Below, piece after piece: positions 16,586 to 25,274 of a stretch of DNA of 64,000 nucleotides. The notes under the pieces were generated by a model, which saw only the letters and a program-made list of their open reading frames with translations, searched no databases and had not been told where the DNA came from. Within the stretch, counting starts at the first letter, position 1. Each line of letters begins with the position of its first letter. Position numbers and translations under genes: made by a program. Source of the stretch: Aquimarina sp. U1-2 (lineage in GTDB: Bacteria; Bacteroidota; Bacteroidia; Flavobacteriales; Flavobacteriaceae); the NCBI RefSeq assembly GCF_017897595.1, contig NZ_JAGKIK010000004.1, positions 186,001 to 250,000 of the forward strand. The letters run 5' to 3'.

Positions 16586-17251
16586 ATGACTACAATGAAG
16601 AAATACATTTCAGAAGGTATAGGAACATTTAGTATGGTATTTTGCGGTACTGGTGCTATGACCATAAATGAAATTACCAAAGGTGAAGTGACACATGTTG
16701 GTATCGCTATAACATGGGGTTTAATTGTAATGGCGATGATATATGCATTTGGTGCAATCTCAGGAGCTCATTTTAATCCTGCGGTGACTATTGCCTTTGC
16801 TTTTGCTAAAAAATTTAAATGGAAAGAGGTCCCCAGTTATATTCTCGCTCAATCCCTTGGTGCAATTATTGCTAGCGCTATTTTGGTATATTTATTTCCT
16901 ACCAGTGAGTTTTTAGGAGGAACTATACCATCTATAGATGACCATAAAGCATTTATTTTAGAAGTTCTACTCACCTATTTTTTAATGGTTGTTATCATTC
17001 ACGTTTCTACTGGTTCTAAAGAAATAGGAACTATGGCGGGTATTGCTGTAGGAGGTGTAGTTCTTCTTGAAGCTATGTTTGCCGGTCCTATTACGAAAGC
17101 CTCTATGAACCCTGCAAGATCATTGGGCCCTGCCGTACTTTCAGGAAATTGGGAACATCAATGGTTATACTTTACTGCTCCCGTTATAGGCGCTATACTC
17201 GCTGTACTTTCATATCGATTGGTTAGGTCAGATTCAGATTTTAAGGTTTAG
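16586..17251 (+). CDS. aquaporin (MIP family), water-type
   Basis: A 221-residue channel with six transmembrane helices and the two pore motifs NPA (64-66, in HFNPAVT) and NPAR (175-178, in SMNPARSLGP). The Ser-Leu after the second motif and the absence of the Asp typical of GlpF (NPARD) favour an AqpZ-like water pore rather than a glycerol facilitator. The start could be ATG 16586 or 16595; the second gives the more typical MKKYISEG N-terminus. It is divergent from the DUF2911 gene across about 113 bases. Confidence 0.93.
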   Translation: MTTMKKYISEGIGTFSMVFCGTGAMTINEITKGEVTHVGIAITWGLIVMAMIYAFGAISGAHFNPAVTIAFAFAKKFKWKEVPSYILAQSLGAIIASAILVYLFPTSEFLGGTIPSIDDHKAFILEVLLTYFLMVVIIHVSTGSKEIGTMAGIAVGGVVLLEAMFAGPITKASMNPARSLGPAVLSGNWEHQWLYFTAPVIGAILAVLSYRLVRSDSDFKV

Positions 17252-17304
17252 GTGTTAGGGTTTAGGGTTTAGGTGTTAGGTATTAGGTATTAGGTTAGGG
17301 TTAG
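17244..17304. repeat. telomere-like TTAGGG/TTTAGG short tandem tract
   Basis: The stop codon of the aquaporin gene lies within a tract of degenerate 6-9 base units such as TTAGGG, TTTAGGG, GTGTTAGG and TATTAGG. It is one-sided (G-rich on the plus strand) and ends where the next repeat pair begins. It looks like slippage-generated sequence and could form G-rich structures. Confidence 0.8.
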
Positions 17305-17311
17305 TATTTTT

Positions 17312-17547
17312 TTACATTTTTTATTTCATAATTCTGAATTCTGAATTAAAAAACACCTCCCTTGCCCTCCTCAGAGAGGAAATCTTGTGATTTACGTCAT
17401 TAATAACACACTAATTACTCAATCACTCAACTATTATATCACCTTTAAACTTTTACATTTTTCATTTAAAATTTTACATTTTATAATTCTGAATTCAACA
17501 TTCTAAATCAAAAAACACCTCCCTAGCCCTCCTCAAGGAGGGAATCT
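17312..17547. repeat. degenerate tandem pair with CCCTCCT hairpins
   Basis: Two related units lie at 17312-17385 and 17472-17547. Each reads TTTTACATTTT, then ATAATTCTGAATTC, then AAAAAACACCTCCCT, then a hairpin, then GGAATCT or GGAAATCT. In the second unit the hairpin CCCTCCT-CA-AGGAGGG (17527-17542) is perfect; in the first it is decayed (CCCTCCTCAGAGAGGA). The pair fills most of the 450-base gap before the SRPBCC gene. Short CAACTACT iterations follow at about 17585-17611. Confidence 0.75.
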
Positions 17548-17703
17548 AATGATGTATTCTATCAACATCAAACTAAAAACTAAATACTCAACTACTCAAC
17601 TACTCAACTACTATTTAATAAAGTTAAAATATTATTTTTTGTTTAACATTTTTATTATTAAAGTTAAACAAATTGATTGTATTTTTACTCCAAATTCATA
17701 AAT

Positions 17704-18216
17704 ATGAAGATCTACCGATTAGAAGCAAAGCAAAATCTTCCTATATCGTTGTCAGAGGCCTGGAAATTCTTATCCGACCCTAAAAATTTAAAGACAATTA
17801 CTCCCGATTACATGGGGTTTCAAATTTTATCGGGTGCCGATCGTGAAATGTATGCAGGTCAAATCATACAATATATAGTAACACCCCTCGCAGGTATTAA
17901 AAGTAAATGGGTTACTGAAATTACGCATGTAAAAGATCAAGAGTACTTTGTAGATGAGCAACGTTATGGTCCGTATTCATTGTGGCATCATAAACATTTT
18001 TTAAAAGAAATCCCTGGCGGAGTTGAGATGTTAGACATCATCGATTATAAGATTCCTTTAGGATTTTTGGGACAACTCGTACATCCTATCCTTGTAAAAC
18101 CTAAACTTAAAGAGATTTTTGGGTATCGCGAGGAAAAACTAATTGAATTGTTTGGAGCATATCAAATCAAAGACGAAGCTTCTAAAACATCAAAATCTAA
18201 GATCATATTTACATAA
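17704..18216 (+). CDS. SRPBCC-fold (polyketide cyclase/START-like) protein
   Basis: This 170-residue protein is of the SRPBCC ligand-binding superfamily: an N-terminal strand (KIYRLEAKQNLPISLSEAW), the FLSDPKNLKTITPD helix and the central strand segment YGPYSLWHHKHFLKE. I start it at ATG 17704; an upstream in-frame start at 17677 would add nine residues without family support. In many Bacteroidota and Proteobacteria such a protein is encoded beside an SDR and a photolyase, as here. It probably binds a hydrophobic ligand, but no ligand can be named. Confidence 0.82.
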   Translation: MKIYRLEAKQNLPISLSEAWKFLSDPKNLKTITPDYMGFQILSGADREMYAGQIIQYIVTPLAGIKSKWVTEITHVKDQEYFVDEQRYGPYSLWHHKHFLKEIPGGVEMLDIIDYKIPLGFLGQLVHPILVKPKLKEIFGYREEKLIELFGAYQIKDEASKTSKSKIIFT

Positions 18217-18241
18217 ATAAAATAAAACACATAAATCGAAC

Positions 18242-18338
18242 AGTAGTAAAATTTTAAAAATTTCTTCATCAAAGAGAATGTTTAAAATTTTTAATGTGGG
18301 AGCGTAGCGATTACACACGTTCTCAATTTTATAATTAA
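18242..18338 (+). repeat. leader element, family 2, copy A (diverged)
   Basis: It shares the core ATTTTAAAAATT, GAATGTTTAAAATTTTTAATGTG, AGCGTAGCG and ACGTTCTCAATTTT with the copies upstream of hutG, the MaoC gene and fmt. The last 30 bases before the SDR start codon have diverged, but the distance from the core to the ATG (36 bases) is close to that in the other copies (41). The core hairpin is GGGAGCGTA/CACGTTCTC with one mismatch. Confidence 0.7.
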
Positions 18339-18366
18339 CTTATTACCAATCAATTACTATAAGAGT

Positions 18367-19065
18367 ATGAAAAAGAATATTTTATTAATAGGCGGAAGTC
18401 ATGGTATCGGTTTTGAAATAGCCTTAAAATTATATAAAAATCATAACATATTTATCGCGTCTAGGACTTCAGAAAATTTGGGAAATTTAGAGGTTACCCA
18501 CATTCCCTACGATGCATCTAAAGATGAGATCGATATGTCTACCCTACCCGATACAATTGACGGATTTGTGTATTGCCCTGGAAGTATTAATTTAAAGCCT
18601 TTTAAAATGTTAAGTCCGAAAGCCTTTGAAGAAGATATGCAGATCAATTTCATGTTTTTGGTAAAAATTGTGCATAGTTTACTTCCCAAACTAAAAAATG
18701 CCGATCAGGCCAGCCTTGTGTTTTTCAGTACAGTAGCTGTAAAAGTCGGAATGCCCTTTCATACAAGTATTGCAGCAGCAAAAGGAGCCATTGAAGGTTT
18801 TGCTAAGGCACTGGCGGCAGAATATGCGCCACAGTTCAGAGTAAATGTTATCGCACCGTCGCTAACAGATACTCCCTTAGCAGAAAGACTGTTGGCAAAC
18901 GAGAAAAAGAAAGAAATGATGGATAATCGTCATCCTTTAAAACGTGTTGGTCAAGCCGAAGATATCGCAAATATTGCTGCTTTTCTATTAAGTGAAGAGA
19001 GTAGCTGGATTACCGGTCAAGTACTTGGAGTTGATGGAGGAATGTCTACCCTAAATATCAATTAA
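18367..19065 (+). CDS. short-chain dehydrogenase/reductase next to photolyase
   Basis: A 232-residue Rossmann-fold SDR. The dinucleotide motif is GGSHGIGFEIA (9-19). The usual NNAG motif reads YCPGS, the catalytic serine is in VFFSTVAVK, and the active-site YxxxK is replaced: the equivalent stretch reads HTSIAAAKGAIEG, so the usual Tyr is missing while the Lys is kept. It may therefore be a non-classical SDR. The stop is followed after one base by the photolyase ATG, so the two are surely translated from one message. Confidence 0.88.
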   Translation: MKKNILLIGGSHGIGFEIALKLYKNHNIFIASRTSENLGNLEVTHIPYDASKDEIDMSTLPDTIDGFVYCPGSINLKPFKMLSPKAFEEDMQINFMFLVKIVHSLLPKLKNADQASLVFFSTVAVKVGMPFHTSIAAAKGAIEGFAKALAAEYAPQFRVNVIAPSLTDTPLAERLLANEKKKEMMDNRHPLKRVGQAEDIANIAAFLLSEESSWITGQVLGVDGGMSTLNIN

Positions 19066-19066
19066 A

Positions 19067-20374
19067 ATGGCACAAGAAGTCTCTATATTCTGGTTTAGAA
19101 GGGATTTAAGGTTAGATGACAATATAGGATTTTTAGAAGCGCTTAAAGAAGAGTATCAAGTGTTGCCTATTTTCATCTTTGATAAACATATTTTAGATGA
19201 GCTCCCCGAAGATGATGCAAGGGTTTCTTTTATTTATGATCAATTGCAATCCATGCGCGATGAGCTTCAACAGAAATACAACAGTTCGATCGCGCTGTAT
19301 TACGGAGAACCTTTATCTATTTTTAAGGAGTTGATAGCTCAATACACTATAAAAAATGTATTTACCAATCAAGATTATGAACCTTACGCACTTGATCGCG
19401 ATAAAGAAATTAAAAAGCTACTAGATAAGAAAGACATTAATTTTAATACCTTCAAAGATCAAGTCATTTTTGAAAAAGACGAAGTTGTAAAGTCAGATGG
19501 GGATCCTTATGTTGTGTATACACCTTATAAAAACAAGTGGAAAGAAATATTTGATGAATCTAAATTGAAGATTCATTATACTTCTCAGTATCTAGATAAT
19601 CTTATTGAAAACACTAGACTTCCTAACCTATCGCTTAGCGACATGAATTTTAAAAAATCTTCGATTGATGTTCCTGATTATACGGTAACCCCTACACTGA
19701 TAGATAATTATGAAGATACCAGAAATTATCCGGCTAAGGAAGACGGAACCTCAAGATTAGGGCCACATCTACGCTTTGGGACCGTAAGTGTACGAAAAAT
19801 GATGAAAAAAGCGATCGCTGAAGAAAATGAAATCTTCTGGTCTGAATTGATATGGAGAGAGTTCTTTATGCAAATTTTGTGGCATTACCCTAAAACCAAA
19901 GATGAAGCTTTTCGGTCTAAGTACGATCGTATCGAATGGCGCAATAATGAAAATGAATTTGAGAAATGGAAAGAAGGAAAAACTGGATATCCCCTAGTCG
20001 ATGCAGGGATGCGGCAGTTAAACAAAACGGGATATATGCACAATCGTGTACGCATGGTGGTTGCTAGTTTTTTATGTAAACATCTTCTTATCGACTGGCG
20101 TTGGGGTGAAGCCTATTTTGCTGAAAAATTATTAGATTACGAAATGTCCTCAAACGTAGGCAACTGGCAATGGGCAGCAGGATCTGGTGTAGATGCAGCT
20201 CCTTATTTTAGGATTTTTAACCCAACATCTCAAATAGACAAATACGATAAAAATAAAGAATATATCAAAAACTGGATAGATGAATACGGTACCGATGCGT
20301 ATCCCGAGAAAATGGTAGATCACAAAGAAGCTAGAGAACGTTGTTTAAAAGTATATAAAGAGGCCGTATCTTAA
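19067..20374 (+). CDS. phrB: deoxyribodipyrimidine photolyase (CPD class I type)
   Basis: The 435-residue flavoprotein uses blue light to split cyclobutane pyrimidine dimers. The N-terminal alpha/beta domain begins with the family signature IFWFRRDLRLDDN. The FAD domain contains ELIWREFFMQ, YPLVDAGMRQL, MHNRVRMVVASFL, DWRWGEAYFA and the electron-transfer tryptophans in NVGNWQWAAG. Cryptochrome-DASH features are not obvious. It is the third gene of an SRPBCC-SDR-photolyase set. Its closeness to the putative MAA sunscreen operon is notable, although the two are on opposite strands and separated by unrelated genes. Confidence 0.95.
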   Translation: MAQEVSIFWFRRDLRLDDNIGFLEALKEEYQVLPIFIFDKHILDELPEDDARVSFIYDQLQSMRDELQQKYNSSIALYYGEPLSIFKELIAQYTIKNVFTNQDYEPYALDRDKEIKKLLDKKDINFNTFKDQVIFEKDEVVKSDGDPYVVYTPYKNKWKEIFDESKLKIHYTSQYLDNLIENTRLPNLSLSDMNFKKSSIDVPDYTVTPTLIDNYEDTRNYPAKEDGTSRLGPHLRFGTVSVRKMMKKAIAEENEIFWSELIWREFFMQILWHYPKTKDEAFRSKYDRIEWRNNENEFEKWKEGKTGYPLVDAGMRQLNKTGYMHNRVRMVVASFLCKHLLIDWRWGEAYFAEKLLDYEMSSNVGNWQWAAGSGVDAAPYFRIFNPTSQIDKYDKNKEYIKNWIDEYGTDAYPEKMVDHKEARERCLKVYKEAVS

Positions 20375-20484
20375 CGGCTTAGTGAAATAGCTATTTCTAG
20401 CGCGTCTTACCACTATAAACTATGATTTTTAGTATTACACATAGTGCAAAGTAGATTATAGGTTATGCATCCTATTTTATCGAA

Positions 20485-21114
20485 CTAAAATTTTATTCCT
20501 GTAGAAAATTGAAAAACAGAAAATTGTCTGGATAGCTCTACACCACCAATTTCTATGATATTCGTAACTCCCAGATTATAACGTGCTTGAAAAAAGGCGC
20601 CCATTTCAAATTGATATCCCAACCCAATATTAATAGCAACGTCTACGTCTGATACAAAATCATCAAAATCTACATCTGAGGTTTCTGTAACTCCTCCTTC
20701 AAATGTATTTTTTCGTTCCAGAACTGCTGAAGTTAAAATCCCAACCTGTGGTCCGGCTTCAATACTAAAACCAGGTACTACGTAAAATGGATAATACTTC
20801 ACCATAATTGGAAGGTAAATATAATCCAATTTCAAATTTTCTTCTTCAAAATTAGGCTCAAAACTCTCTGCACTAAATCCCTGAAAAGAATATAACAATT
20901 CGGGTTGTAATCCTATGTATTCATTGATAGGTATTTCGGCTGCTAAACCTATATGAATACTTGTTCTAGGATCCAAATCGTCTACTTCATCACCTCGAAC
21001 ATCGGCAATATTTAAACCCAGTTTAATTCCAATTTCGAAGTCTTCAACTTGTGCTTTAGCAATATGAGAAAATAAACCCATACACAAAACAACAAAAAAC
21101 AGCTTTTTAGTCAT
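20485..21114 (-). CDS. outer-membrane beta-barrel protein (PorT/OmpW-like)
   Basis: The start is placed at ATG 21114, which gives a clean signal peptide (MTKKLFFVVLCMGLFSHIAKAQ); an upstream in-frame start at 21135 would put seven residues before it. The mature part alternates amphipathic strands (IGIKLGLNIADVRGD, YIGLQPELLYSFQGFS, LDYIYLPIMVKYYP) and ends in a strand finishing FSTGIKF with C-terminal Phe. This is the PorT-like barrel family, widespread in Bacteroidota. The 209-residue size suggests an eight-stranded barrel. The function is unknown. Confidence 0.88.
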   Translation of the reverse strand: MTKKLFFVVLCMGLFSHIAKAQVEDFEIGIKLGLNIADVRGDEVDDLDPRTSIHIGLAAEIPINEYIGLQPELLYSFQGFSAESFEPNFEEENLKLDYIYLPIMVKYYPFYVVPGFSIEAGPQVGILTSAVLERKNTFEGGVTETSDVDFDDFVSDVDVAINIGLGYQFEMGAFFQARYNLGVTNIIEIGGVELSRQFSVFQFSTGIKF

Positions 21115-21277
21115 AGTTTTAAATATTTGGAGCATTACTATTAAAAGCTAATCGCATTACGTATTCTAAGCTAAAAACTTAAAAAATGTAATTAAATTAT
21201 GCAATCAAAAGTAAACAACAGGATCCAGAAATAAAAAAAAACTTGTTTTAATACGCTAACCATGCACTTTTAAATCT

Positions 21278-22162
21278 TTATAAACCTAACAAATCTTTTA
21301 TTTTTTGTAAAGCAGGATTACGGTTATTTTCTTTCCAGATAACCGATAATACAGCTGTTTGTTTAATTTTAGGAATTTTAAGGAATTTGACATCAAGATC
21401 AAAACCATATTGTAAAGAAGTAGGTACAATAGCAACTCCCAATCCATGTGCTACGAGCTTAAAAATAGTTTGTGCATGTACCGACCTATGAGAGACTTTT
21501 GGACTAAACCCCCTGTCTTCACAAATACTCATGATTTTGTCATAGTAAAGTGAACTATAATCTGAAGAAAAAAGTATAAAATTTTCAGTAGACACTTGCC
21601 CTACGTGTTTAAATGAATTTGCATCAAGAACATGTGATTTAGGCAAAACCAGTGAAAATGTATCGGTATGTATGGTTTTTATTTGAATTCCCTTAGGAAC
21701 TCTAGCCAATCTTACAAATCCCAGATCTAATTGATCGTGTTCTATAGCTTCTACCTGTAAATGATTAGACATTTCTTCAAGATTAAAACGAATATCTGGA
21801 AATCTATTGTTTACATCAACTAGTAATTTTGGGATAACCGTTTGCATAGCCGACCCTAAAAACCCAATACGAATTTCTCCTTCTATACCCGTGGCAATTA
21901 AGTGTGTTTGCCTAATAGTTAAATGGATGTGATTAAAGATATAGTTCAATTCTTTTTTAAGATACGCTCCTGCAACTGTTAGCCTTACATTTCTTTTATC
22001 TCTTATAAATAATTTTGCATCGATAATCTCTTCCATCTGTTTGATTTGTCTACTCAAGCCAGGTTGAGAAATAAATAACCGATCTGCGGCCTTTCTAAAA
22101 TGCAATTCCTCGGCAACGGCCAAAAAATAGGTAAAATGGCGAAGTTCCAATTGATAACTCAT
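21278..22162 (-). CDS. LysR-family transcriptional regulator, divergent from hut
   Basis: A 294-residue LysR protein with the N-terminal winged helix (LRHFTYFLAVAEELHFRKAADRLFISQPGLSRQIKQME) and a C-terminal effector domain (EIRIGFLGSAM onward). It is read divergently from hutH across 247 bases, the usual arrangement for a LysR activator of a catabolic operon. The ligand would be a histidine-pathway intermediate such as urocanate, by analogy with other Hut regulators. A LysR rather than HutC regulator is less usual. The palindrome ATAACT-CAT-AGTTAT covers its start codon. Confidence 0.92.
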   Translation of the reverse strand: MSYQLELRHFTYFLAVAEELHFRKAADRLFISQPGLSRQIKQMEEIIDAKLFIRDKRNVRLTVAGAYLKKELNYIFNHIHLTIRQTHLIATGIEGEIRIGFLGSAMQTVIPKLLVDVNNRFPDIRFNLEEMSNHLQVEAIEHDQLDLGFVRLARVPKGIQIKTIHTDTFSLVLPKSHVLDANSFKHVGQVSTENFILFSSDYSSLYYDKIMSICEDRGFSPKVSHRSVHAQTIFKLVAHGLGVAIVPTSLQYGFDLDVKFLKIPKIKQTAVLSVIWKENNRNPALQKIKDLLGL

Positions 22163-22179
22163 AGTTATTAATTATTGAT

Positions 22180-22203
22180 TTAATAAGTATTTCTAATTAT
22201 TAA
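22180..22203. promoter_or_regulatory. candidate LysR operator between the regulator and hutH
   Basis: TTAATAA (22180-22186) and TTATTAA (22197-22203) form a perfect inverted repeat with a 10-base centre, 18 bases upstream of the LysR start. LysR proteins bind dyads of the type T-N11-A. The AT-richness of the gap weakens the call. Confidence 0.35.
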
Positions 22204-22409
22204 AAGTAAGCATTATTTTAGTAATAAAATTAACCCTTATATATCTGCTATGTAATTAAACTAAATATATGAATAGATGCTTTTAGACCTAAATTTATAA
22301 TGGGTCGTCATGAGCATATCTTGTAATCATATTTTCACTAGAGATAGAAGATTTATTTATGGCACTGAATAACTCAAATATTTGATATTTAGACGACTAA
22401 TTAAACAAC

Positions 22410-23993
22410 ATGATGCAAAAACAAACACCACCCTTTTTATATGGTGAGCACTATTTAACCGCCAGTATTGCCTTAAACATCGTTCGCGGGAAACAGAAAG
22501 GTATTATTTCATCATTGTCAAGAGAAAAAATTAATCAAAACCGACAAGTTGTACATAACATTGTCGAAAAAGGAGATCCGGTATACGGTATCAATACAGG
22601 TTTTGGTCCACTATGCACGACCAGCATATCTAAAGAAGAAACAAAAATCTTACAGGGTAACATATTACAGAGCCACAGTGTGGGGGTGGGTTCTCCTATA
22701 GCTTCAGATATTGCAAAGCTTATGATGGTGCTCAAGGTACAATCGCTTGCAAAAGGGTATTCTGGCATAGCTGAAGAGACATTGGATCGAATTTTATGGC
22801 ATATCGATAATGATGCTATTCCGCAGGTACCGAGCCAAGGATCAGTAGGAGCTTCTGGCGATTTGGCACCACTATCCCATTTGTTTTTACCCCTTTTAGG
22901 TTTAGGAAATGTATCTTATAAGGGTGAAGTCTTGACTACGTCAGAACTACTATCAAAAGTGCAGCTTAAACCGCTTCATTTGGGTCCAAAAGAAGGGTTA
23001 GCGCTAATTAATGGCACTCAATTTATTGCTGCCCATGCAATAAAGGTGATAGAACGACTGCATAATTGCCTCGCTCATGCAGATATTATAGGTGCTATGA
23101 TGATTGAAGGATTGCAAGGTTCGATAAAGCCGTTTTTTAAAGAACTACATCAACTTAGACCTTTTAAAGGAAATATTCATGTAGCATCAAGAATAAAATC
23201 GCTATTACAAGGGTCAGAAATTATGCAAGATCATCAATATTGTGATCGTGTACAAGACCCCTACTCCTTACGGTGTATGCCACAAGTTCATGGTGCCTCT
23301 AGAAATGCCTGGCTTCATCTTAAAGAATTACTAGAAATAGAGCTTAATGCTGTCACAGATAATCCTATAGTTATTCATGAAAACTTGACAATTAGTGGAG
23401 GAAGTTTTCATGGACAACCCCTAGCAATGGCCATAGATTATGCCTGCCTGGCAGCTTCAGAAATCGGTAATATTTCAGATCGTCGTATTTATCTGGCTTT
23501 AGAAGGAAATTCGCCTGGTGTACCTAAATTATTGATGAAAAACACAGGAATCAACTCTGGGTACATGATTTTACAATACACTACAGCAGCATTAGCTAGT
23601 GAAAACAAAGGTTTGTGTTTCCCTTCGAGCGCAGATAGTATTCCTACATCACTGGGTCAAGAAGATCATGTAAGTATGGGATCTATTGCAGGTCGAAAAG
23701 CCTTAAATGTTATCGAAAACGTAGAAAAAATACTGGCGATAGAATTACTTACGGCAGCACAGGCTTTTGAATTTAGAAAACCCTTAAAATCCGGAATCAT
23801 ACTTGATGAAATTCATCAAAAGATTCGAACAAAAGTTTCATTTGCACAACAAGACCGGGTATTTGCCGATGATATTGAAGAAGGTATTAAAATGATCAAA
23901 AATGAAACGATAACTTCTCTGGTTCATCAAATAGCTTCTAGAGAAAAATTATCACTAGAGACCCCTTACTCGCAGGATTTTGAAGTATATTAA
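22410..23993 (+). CDS. hutH: histidine ammonia-lyase
   Basis: HutH deaminates L-histidine to trans-urocanate. The 527-residue protein has the MIO-forming triad in GSVGASGDLAPLSH (Ala-Ser-Gly), the GINTGFGPL segment near 56-64, the NGTQF motif and the AVTDNPI segment. Family length is about 500-530. It is the first gene of hutHIU, with hutI starting 15 bases after its stop. No truncation or substitution of the active-site residues is seen. Confidence 0.96.
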   Translation: MMQKQTPPFLYGEHYLTASIALNIVRGKQKGIISSLSREKINQNRQVVHNIVEKGDPVYGINTGFGPLCTTSISKEETKILQGNILQSHSVGVGSPIASDIAKLMMVLKVQSLAKGYSGIAEETLDRILWHIDNDAIPQVPSQGSVGASGDLAPLSHLFLPLLGLGNVSYKGEVLTTSELLSKVQLKPLHLGPKEGLALINGTQFIAAHAIKVIERLHNCLAHADIIGAMMIEGLQGSIKPFFKELHQLRPFKGNIHVASRIKSLLQGSEIMQDHQYCDRVQDPYSLRCMPQVHGASRNAWLHLKELLEIELNAVTDNPIVIHENLTISGGSFHGQPLAMAIDYACLAASEIGNISDRRIYLALEGNSPGVPKLLMKNTGINSGYMILQYTTAALASENKGLCFPSSADSIPTSLGQEDHVSMGSIAGRKALNVIENVEKILAIELLTAAQAFEFRKPLKSGIILDEIHQKIRTKVSFAQQDRVFADDIEEGIKMIKNETITSLVHQIASREKLSLETPYSQDFEVY

Positions 23994-24008
23994 AAAGAGA
24001 ACTAGTAG

Positions 24009-25274
24009 ATGAATTCGAAAAGTACATATAAATTAATTGGTCCAATCAAACAACTGATAGGTCTAGAGCACCTTCCTGTTCATGGTCCTCTTCGCGATGA
24101 AGCATTAACTAGTATTGTTAATGGCGGAATTATTACACATAATGAACAAATACATCGTATTGGAACATTTTCTGAATTAACAGAAGAAGCCAAAAATGTT
24201 AAAGCTGAACTCATTAAACTACACGAAGATTTTGTATGCGTTCCCGGGTTTATAGATGCTCATACTCACATCTGCTTTGCGGGCTCCAGAGCAAAGGACT
24301 ACGCAATGCGCAATGCAGGTCAATCGTATTTAAATATTGCAAAAGCCGGCGGAGGAATTTGGGACACGGTAACCCATACAAGAAAAGCAGATCAACAAGA
24401 ACTTGCAGAGGGTGTACAAAAAAGAGCTCATACACTTCTCAACCAAGGTATCACTACGATTGAGGTGAAAAGTGGATACGGACTTTCGATCGAAGAGGAA
24501 TTAAAAATGCTTCGTGCCATTCAATCAGCTCAAATTAACACCAAAGCCGATCTTATTGCTACATGCTTAGCAGCACATGTGTTGCCCAAAGATTTTGATG
24601 ATAATCACCAATCCTATTTAGACGCCATTAGCAATATATTGTTTCCTATTCTAACGCAAGAACAACTTTGTAATAGAATTGATGCGTTTATAGAACAGGG
24701 CGCCTTTTCGCCAACCGATATATATCCATACTTTAAAAAAGCAAAAGCTATGGGATTTGATATTACGGTTCATGCTGATCAATTTACTGTAGGAGGTAGT
24801 CAAATTGCTGTAGATATAGGTGCTGTTAGTGCAGATCATCTGGAAGCTAGTACAAAAAACGAAGTAAACCTAATAGCTCATAGCAACGTTGTCGCTGTAG
24901 CTTTACCCGGTGCTTCTATTGGTTTGGGTTGTGATTTTGCACCTGCAAGAAAAATTTTAAACACTAAAGGAGCTCTTGCCATAGCCAGCGATTGGAATCC
25001 CGGATCGGCACCTATGGGTGATCTACTTACACAAGCTTGTATTTTAGGAACATTTGAAAAATTATCTAATGCCGAAATATTAGCCGGGATAACCTATCGG
25101 GCTGCCGCAGCACTTAAATTAAATGATCGTGGACGCCTCGCTAAAGGAAAACTTGCAGATTTCAATTTGTTTCAAACAGATCATTTTAACGAGATTTTCT
25201 ATCACCAGGGAAAACTAACTCCGGCACAGGTCTGGAAACGTGGTTGCCTGGTTTCATATAAAAATTGCATATGA
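24009..25274 (+). CDS. hutI: imidazolonepropionase
   Basis: HutI hydrolyses 4-imidazolone-5-propionate to N-formimino-L-glutamate, the third step of histidine degradation. The 421-residue amidohydrolase shows the metal motif GFIDAHTH, the substrate segment AGGGIWDTV, TTIEVKSGYGLS, the histidine in VHADQF, and SDWNPGSAP near the C-terminus. The genes are ordered H-I-U here, so the enzyme for step 3 is encoded before that for step 2. The stop overlaps the hutU start (ATGA), which indicates translational coupling. Confidence 0.96.
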   Translation: MNSKSTYKLIGPIKQLIGLEHLPVHGPLRDEALTSIVNGGIITHNEQIHRIGTFSELTEEAKNVKAELIKLHEDFVCVPGFIDAHTHICFAGSRAKDYAMRNAGQSYLNIAKAGGGIWDTVTHTRKADQQELAEGVQKRAHTLLNQGITTIEVKSGYGLSIEEELKMLRAIQSAQINTKADLIATCLAAHVLPKDFDDNHQSYLDAISNILFPILTQEQLCNRIDAFIEQGAFSPTDIYPYFKKAKAMGFDITVHADQFTVGGSQIAVDIGAVSADHLEASTKNEVNLIAHSNVVAVALPGASIGLGCDFAPARKILNTKGALAIASDWNPGSAPMGDLLTQACILGTFEKLSNAEILAGITYRAAAALKLNDRGRLAKGKLADFNLFQTDHFNEIFYHQGKLTPAQVWKRGCLVSYKNCI

